NCBI GenBank assembly: GCA_016716745.1
Contig: JADJVD010000004.1
Coordinates: 310,001-374,000 of the forward strand
Source of the DNA: Hyphomicrobiales bacterium
GTDB lineage: Bacteria > Pseudomonadota > Alphaproteobacteria > Rhizobiales > Beijerinckiaceae
DNA: 64,000 nucleotides
Direction of reading: 5' to 3'
Below the pieces are notes generated by a model. That model was given only the letters and a program-made list of their open reading frames with translations. It searched no databases and had not been told where the DNA came from. Every line of letters starts with the position of its first letter. The first letter of the stretch is position 1. Positions 60,220-64,000 of this stretch are shown here, piece after piece. The translations under genes and the position numbers were made by a program.

Positions 60220-61827
60220 GTGGCCATTCTGAAAACATCGGTCGATCTTTCCACGCCGGACGCTGCGGCCAACCGCGCGAACTGGAAGGCCATCGCCGAC
60301 GAGTTGCGCCAGCGCCGCGCCGAGGCCGCGCTCGGCGGCAACGAGAAGACGCGCCAGCGTCATTTCGGACGCGGCAAGCTGCTGCCGCGCGATCGCGTGC
60401 TGCGCCTGATCGATCCGGGCTCGCCCTTCCTCGAACTGTCGCCGCTGGCCGCCTACGGCATGTATGGCGACCACATTCACGGCGCAGGCGTCATCACCGG
60501 CATCGGCCGCGTCGAGGGCCGCGAAGTGATGATCGTGTGCAACGACTCGACCATCAAGGGCGGCACCTATTATCCGATGACGGTGAAGAAGCATCTGCGC
60601 GCGCAGGAGATCGCGCGCGAGAACCGCCTGCCGTGCGTCTATCTCGTCGACTCGGGCGGCGCGAATTTGCCGCATCAGACGGATGTGTTTCCCGACCGCG
60701 ATCACTTCGGCCGCATCTTCTACAATCAGGCGAACATGTCGGCCGAGCGCATTCCGCAGATCGCCTGCGTGATGGGCTCGTGCACGGCGGGCGGCGCCTA
60801 TGTGCCGGCGATGAGCGACGAGACGGTGATCGTCAAGCAGCAGGGCACGATCTTCCTCGCCGGCCCGCCGCTGGTGAAGGCGGCGACGGGCGAGGTGGTT
60901 TCGGCGGAAGATCTCGGCGGCGCGGACGTGCATACGCGCATCTCCGGCGTCGCCGATCATTTCGCCGCCAACGACGAGCATGCGCTCGCCATCGTGCGGC
61001 GCATCGTCGCCAATCTGAACACGACGAAGACGCCCGACGTCGCGCTGATCGATCCGCGCGAGCCGGCGCTGTCGCTCGCCGATCTCGACGCCATCGTGCC
61101 GACCGATCTCAAGAAGCAGTACGACATCCGCGAGGTGATCGCCCGCCTCGTCGACGGGTCGGAGTTCGACGAGTTCAAGGCGCGTTACGGCACGACGCTC
61201 GTCACCGGCTTCGCGCATCTGCACGGCATGCCGATCGGCATCGTCGCCAACAACGGCATCCTGTTTTCCGAAAGCGCCGTGAAGGGCGCCCATTTCATCG
61301 AGCTGTGCTGCCAGCGCGGCATTCCGCTGCTGTTCCTGCAAAACATCTCCGGCTTCATGGTGGGGCGCGAGTTCGAGGCGGGCGGCATCGCCAAGGACGG
61401 CGCCAAGCTCGTCACCGCCGTCGCCACCGCGCGCGTGCCCAAGATCACGCTCGTCGTCGGCGGCTCGTTCGGCGCCGGCAATTACGGCATGTGCGGGCGC
61501 GCCTATCAGCCGCGCTTCCTGTTCATGTGGCCGAATGCGCGCATCAGCGTGATGGGCGGCGAACAGGCGGCGAGCGTGCTGGCCACCGTGCGGCGCGACA
61601 ATTTCGAGGCCGAGGGCAAGGCCTGGAGCGCGGAAGAGGAGGAGGCGTTCAAGGCGCCGATCCGCGCCAAATACGAGGAGGAGGGCTCGCCCTACCACGC
61701 CACCGCGCGGCTGTGGGACGATGGCGTGATCCTGCCCGCCGAGACGCGCCGCGCGCTGGCGCTCGCCTTCTCGGCGACGCTCAACGCGCCGATCGAGCCG
61801 ACGCGCTTCGGCGTGTTCCGGATGTGA
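60220..61827 (+). CDS. mccB: Methylcrotonoyl-CoA carboxylase, carboxyltransferase (beta) subunit
   Basis: 535 residues, the usual length. Carboxylates 3-methylcrotonyl-CoA in leucine breakdown, with the biotin subunit encoded downstream at 63464. The carboxyltransferase signature is present: GGTYYPMTVKKHLRAQEIA, YLVDSGGANLPHQTDVFPDRDHFG, GSCTAGGAYVPAMSDE, LFLQNISGFMVG and GSFGAGNYGMCGRAY. The QTDVFP and YYPM features favour MccB over PccB. GTG 60220 is the start. mccA follows after a reverse-strand gene and one other. Confidence 0.9.
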   Translation: MAILKTSVDLSTPDAAANRANWKAIADELRQRRAEAALGGNEKTRQRHFGRGKLLPRDRVLRLIDPGSPFLELSPLAAYGMYGDHIHGAGVITGIGRVEGREVMIVCNDSTIKGGTYYPMTVKKHLRAQEIARENRLPCVYLVDSGGANLPHQTDVFPDRDHFGRIFYNQANMSAERIPQIACVMGSCTAGGAYVPAMSDETVIVKQQGTIFLAGPPLVKAATGEVVSAEDLGGADVHTRISGVADHFAANDEHALAIVRRIVANLNTTKTPDVALIDPREPALSLADLDAIVPTDLKKQYDIREVIARLVDGSEFDEFKARYGTTLVTGFAHLHGMPIGIVANNGILFSESAVKGAHFIELCCQRGIPLLFLQNISGFMVGREFEAGGIAKDGAKLVTAVATARVPKITLVVGGSFGAGNYGMCGRAYQPRFLFMWPNARISVMGGEQAASVLATVRRDNFEAEGKAWSAEEEEAFKAPIRAKYEEEGSPYHATARLWDDGVILPAETRRALALAFSATLNAPIEPTRFGVFRM

Positions 61828-61833
61828 GGTCGC

Positions 61834-62706
61834 TCAGGCCTGGCGCGGCGCGAACACCTTCACCGCGTTACGGTGGAGATGGAAGCGGGCCGGCGTCTCG
61901 CCGACGATCTCGCCGTCGGCGTTGATCGGGCGCGGCTTGCGCGTCGCGATCTCGAACCGGTCGGACTCGATGGCGCGCACCTCCTCGAACTGGCCATGCG
62001 TGCCGGCGCGGAAGAAGGGCGCGAGCAGCACGAGCCTGGCCACCGAGCTGACCTCGAGGCTGTAGAGATGCATGACGCCGTCGTCGATCTCGGCGGCATG
62101 GTGCACGGCGTTGCCGCCGCCATAGTAGCGGCCGTTGCCGACGGCGACCTGATAGGTTTTCGCCCGCACGCGGTGTTCGCCGTCGTAGATGCTGACGGTG
62201 AAAGGCCGGGCGCGCCACAGCACCTTGATCGCGGCGATGACGTAGCCGAGCCGGCCCCAGCGCCGCTTGATCGACGGGTCCAGCCGTTCGGCCAGCTCCG
62301 CCGACAGGCCGACGCTGGCGACGTTGAAGAAGGGGCGGCCGTTGACCTCGCCGACGTCGATGTCGCGCAACGCGCCGTCGACGATCACCTTCGCCGCCTC
62401 GGCGAGATCGAGCGGCAGGCCGAGCGTGCGGGCGAGATCGTTGCCGGTGCCGAGCGGCAGCAGGCCGAGGGGCAGTCCGGTCTCCATCAGCCCGCGCGCG
62501 GCCGCGTTCATCGTGCCGTCGCCGCCGCCGGCGACGACGAAGCTGCAATCCTCGCGATGGGCGAGGATGAGGTCGGAGAGGTCGCGGTCGGTCGGATCAG
62601 GCGTCACCAGTTCGACGCCAGCCGCGCGCAGCACGGCGACCGCCGCCTCGACGCTGTCGGCGCCGTTGCGGCTGTTGGCGTTGACGAGGAAGAGGGCGCG
62701 CGTCAC
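61834..62706 (-). CDS. YegS/DAGK-family lipid kinase
   Basis: 290 residues. Phosphorylates a lipid, probably diacylglycerol. The diacylglycerol-kinase catalytic region has VVAGGGDGTMNAAARGL (nucleotide loop GGGDGT), LGLLPLGTGNDLARTLG, then IDVGEVNGRPFFNVASVG and the C-terminal INADGEIVGETPARFHL. ATG 62706. Lies between mccB and mccA in the opposite direction; the mccB stop is seven bases away. Confidence 0.87.
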   Translation of the reverse strand: MTRALFLVNANSRNGADSVEAAVAVLRAAGVELVTPDPTDRDLSDLILAHREDCSFVVAGGGDGTMNAAARGLMETGLPLGLLPLGTGNDLARTLGLPLDLAEAAKVIVDGALRDIDVGEVNGRPFFNVASVGLSAELAERLDPSIKRRWGRLGYVIAAIKVLWRARPFTVSIYDGEHRVRAKTYQVAVGNGRYYGGGNAVHHAAEIDDGVMHLYSLEVSSVARLVLLAPFFRAGTHGQFEEVRAIESDRFEIATRKPRPINADGEIVGETPARFHLHRNAVKVFAPRQA

Positions 62707-62796
62707 GTCGGCTCCGGGCGGTGGGCGATCATCATAGCCCCTGTCCCTGCCGGGCGTTCCTGGCGATAAGGTGGCGCGAGCGGGCGGGGCGCGGGC

Positions 62797-63399
62797 ATGA
62801 TCGACACGAGCGAGGCGGGTTGGCGCAGGCCGTTCACGGCCGTGCTTTGGGCCATTCCGGCGGCGATCCTCGCGCTCGAGATCGGCGTCGTCGGTTACGC
62901 CCTTTCGGTCGGCTCAAAGCAGTTGTTCAAGGACGGGGTGGACTGGTCCTACGACGTCGCGCTCTACGGCGTCGTCGCGCTGGTGTTCGGGCGCGGGGCG
63001 ACGGCGGAGCGGGCCTCGGCGGCCTTCGTCGGCCTCGTCATGCTGGTCGCGGGCCTGCATACGCTGTGGGATCTGTGGGACAAGATCGTCGCGCCGCGCC
63101 CCATCGAGCCGTTCGTCCTCGGCTTCTCGGCGGCGAGCGCCATCCTCGTCGCGCTCGCCATCATCGCGGCGATCTTCCCCTTCCGGCGGATCGACAACCC
63201 TGTGGTGCTGGCGACCTGGCTGTCCTCGCGCAACGACGCGATCTCGACCACCTTCTATTCCGCCCTCAACCTTGCGGCGCGCGCGATCCCGGATCTGCGC
63301 TGGCCGGAATGGGGGCTCGACCTGTTCTCGGCCGGTCTCGCCTTCCAGGCGGCCTGGGCGGTCTGGCGCAGCCTGACGCGCAAGGGCGGGCTGGCGTGA
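62797..63399 (+). CDS. CDF-like multi-span membrane protein
   Basis: 200 residues with five or six membrane segments. The C-terminal half (WLSSRNDAISTTFYSA, then WPEWGLDLFSAGLAFQAAWAV) resembles helices 5-6 of cation diffusion facilitators, in which a SRNDxxxN stretch and a WPDxxVGLxIA stretch recur. The cytoplasmic C-terminal metal domain of those proteins is missing. It may be a short CDF-like transporter or an unrelated protein. ATG 62797. Ends 64 bases before mccA. Confidence 0.6.
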   Translation: MIDTSEAGWRRPFTAVLWAIPAAILALEIGVVGYALSVGSKQLFKDGVDWSYDVALYGVVALVFGRGATAERASAAFVGLVMLVAGLHTLWDLWDKIVAPRPIEPFVLGFSAASAILVALAIIAAIFPFRRIDNPVVLATWLSSRNDAISTTFYSALNLAARAIPDLRWPEWGLDLFSAGLAFQAAWAVWRSLTRKGGLA

Positions 63400-63463
63400 G
63401 GGGTTGCGGCCGCGCGCGGCGTGGTATGAAGAGGAAACGGCGCAGCGCGCCCCGGGGAGGCCC

Positions 63464-64000
63464 ATGCTGAAATCGGTCCTGATCGCCAATCGCGGCGAAA
63501 TCGCCTGTCGCGTCATCGCCACCGCGCGCCGGCTCGGCCTGCGCACCATCGCGGTCTATTCCGACGCCGACGCCGAGGCCCCGCATGTGCTGATGGCCGA
63601 CGAGGCGCACCGGCTCGGGCCGCCGCCGGCGCGCGAAAGCTATCTGCTCGGCGACAAGATCATCGCGATCGCCAAGGCGAGCGGGGCGGAGGCGATCCAT
63701 CCCGGCTACGGCTTCCTGTCGGAGAACGCCGACTTCGCCGACGCCTGCAAGGCGGCAGGGATCGTGTTCGTCGGCCCGCCCGGTTCGGCCATCCGCGCCA
63801 TGGGCCTGAAGGACGGCGCCAAGGCGCTGATGCAGAAGGCGGGCGTGCCGGTCGTGCCCGGCTATCACGGCGAGCGGCAGGACGCGAAGTTCCTGCGCGA
63901 GAAGGCCTACGAGATCGGCTACCCCGTCCTGATCAAGGCGGTCGCCGGCGGCGGCGGCAAGGGCATGAAGAAGGTGGAGACGCACATCGCCTTCGAGGAG
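63464..64000 (+). CDS. mccA: Biotin-dependent acyl-CoA carboxylase alpha subunit (MccA-like), partial
   Basis: First 179 codons only; the gene runs out of the window. The biotin carboxylase N-terminal domain is visible (VLIANRGEIACRVIATARRLG, EAIHPGYGFLSENADFAD) and then the ATP-grasp loop AVAGGGGKGMK. It would carry biotin and carboxylate it for MccB. The mccB neighbour makes methylcrotonoyl-CoA carboxylase more likely than propionyl-CoA carboxylase. ATG 63464 follows CGGGGAGG. Confidence 0.85.
   Translation, partial: MLKSVLIANRGEIACRVIATARRLGLRTIAVYSDADAEAPHVLMADEAHRLGPPPARESYLLGDKIIAIAKASGAEAIHPGYGFLSENADFADACKAAGIVFVGPPGSAIRAMGLKDGAKALMQKAGVPVVPGYHGERQDAKFLREKAYEIGYPVLIKAVAGGGGKGMKKVETHIAFEE

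Noticed and set aside
57286..61698. A very long open frame on the minus strand (over 1400 codons) across nnr, rhodanese, GNAT, GST and mccB
   Set aside because: It is antisense to genes with clear motifs and its product is histidine/arginine-rich without a domain. High-GC codon bias leaves minus-strand frames open.

Overview
The window is a contiguous, gene-dense, very GC-rich chromosomal segment. It most likely comes from an alphaproteobacterium of the order Hyphomicrobiales (Rhizobiales), possibly near Beijerinckiaceae or Methylocystaceae. The evidence is gene content: a complete aapJQMP amino-acid ABC transporter, a sufBCDS-T-A operon of rhizobial layout, an NDUFS4-type complex I accessory subunit, twin cold-shock-domain protein, Hda, and two palindromes matching the rhizobial Irr iron control element (TTAGAA-N3-TTCTAA). 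I see no phage, insertion sequence, CRISPR array or integron. Most genes are housekeeping or metabolic.

Layout. 1-12 kb: terminator of an upstream gene, a TehA/SLAC1-like channel, an unusual chimeric protein with an internal signal peptide and ankyrin repeats, a PGM1-like ATP-grasp ligase, recJ, tRNA-Glu, a periplasmic peroxiredoxin, a sirtuin, a twin cold-shock protein, a DUF192 protein, tRNA-Pro, the NDUFS4-like subunit, tRNA-Arg, an AI-2E-type permease and a PAP2 phosphatase. 12-19 kb: a frameshifted cystathionine beta-lyase gene divergent from the aap operon (two aapJ copies, a broken aapQ, aapM, aapP). 19-25 kb: aqpZ, katG divergent from oxyR, ndk, a thioredoxin/CcdA pair. 25-34 kb: a cytoplasmic molybdopterin oxidoreductase, an NlpC/P60-like protein, a membrane-anchored hypothetical, purN-purM, and a FecR/autotransporter pair. 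34-39 kb: a pgsA-like gene, a second AI-2E-type permease and hdaA in one overlapping operon, then a B12-binding radical SAM enzyme and an alpha/beta hydrolase. 39-46.5 kb: the suf iron-sulfur cluster operon. 46.5-54 kb: TfoX-like, peptidoglycan-binding, cupin, DEAD-box helicase (frameshifted), hydrolase, cytochrome b561, parE. 54-64 kb: a hypothetical, glnA (frameshifted near its end), glnB, nnr, rhodanese, GNAT, GST, mccB, a lipid kinase, a CDF-like membrane protein and the start of mccA, cut by the window end.

Themes. Iron and peroxide control meet here: an OxyR-type half-site array and an Irr-type box sit together in the katG/oxyR intergenic region, and a 27-bp perfect palindrome with the same Irr core sits ahead of suf. 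Nitrogen functions (aap, glnA, glnB) and leucine catabolism (mccB, mccA) also cluster. Four conserved genes (metC-type lyase, aapQ, DEAD-box helicase, glnA) are interrupted by small deletions. This many breaks in core genes suggests residual assembly or sequencing indels, although the aapQ lesion (about 29 nt) is harder to explain that way. No complete new defence or mobile system is evident. The least explained loci are the chimeric ankyrin protein (1300-2730), the NlpC-like protein (27203-28138) and the peptidoglycan-binding protein (46564-47625).
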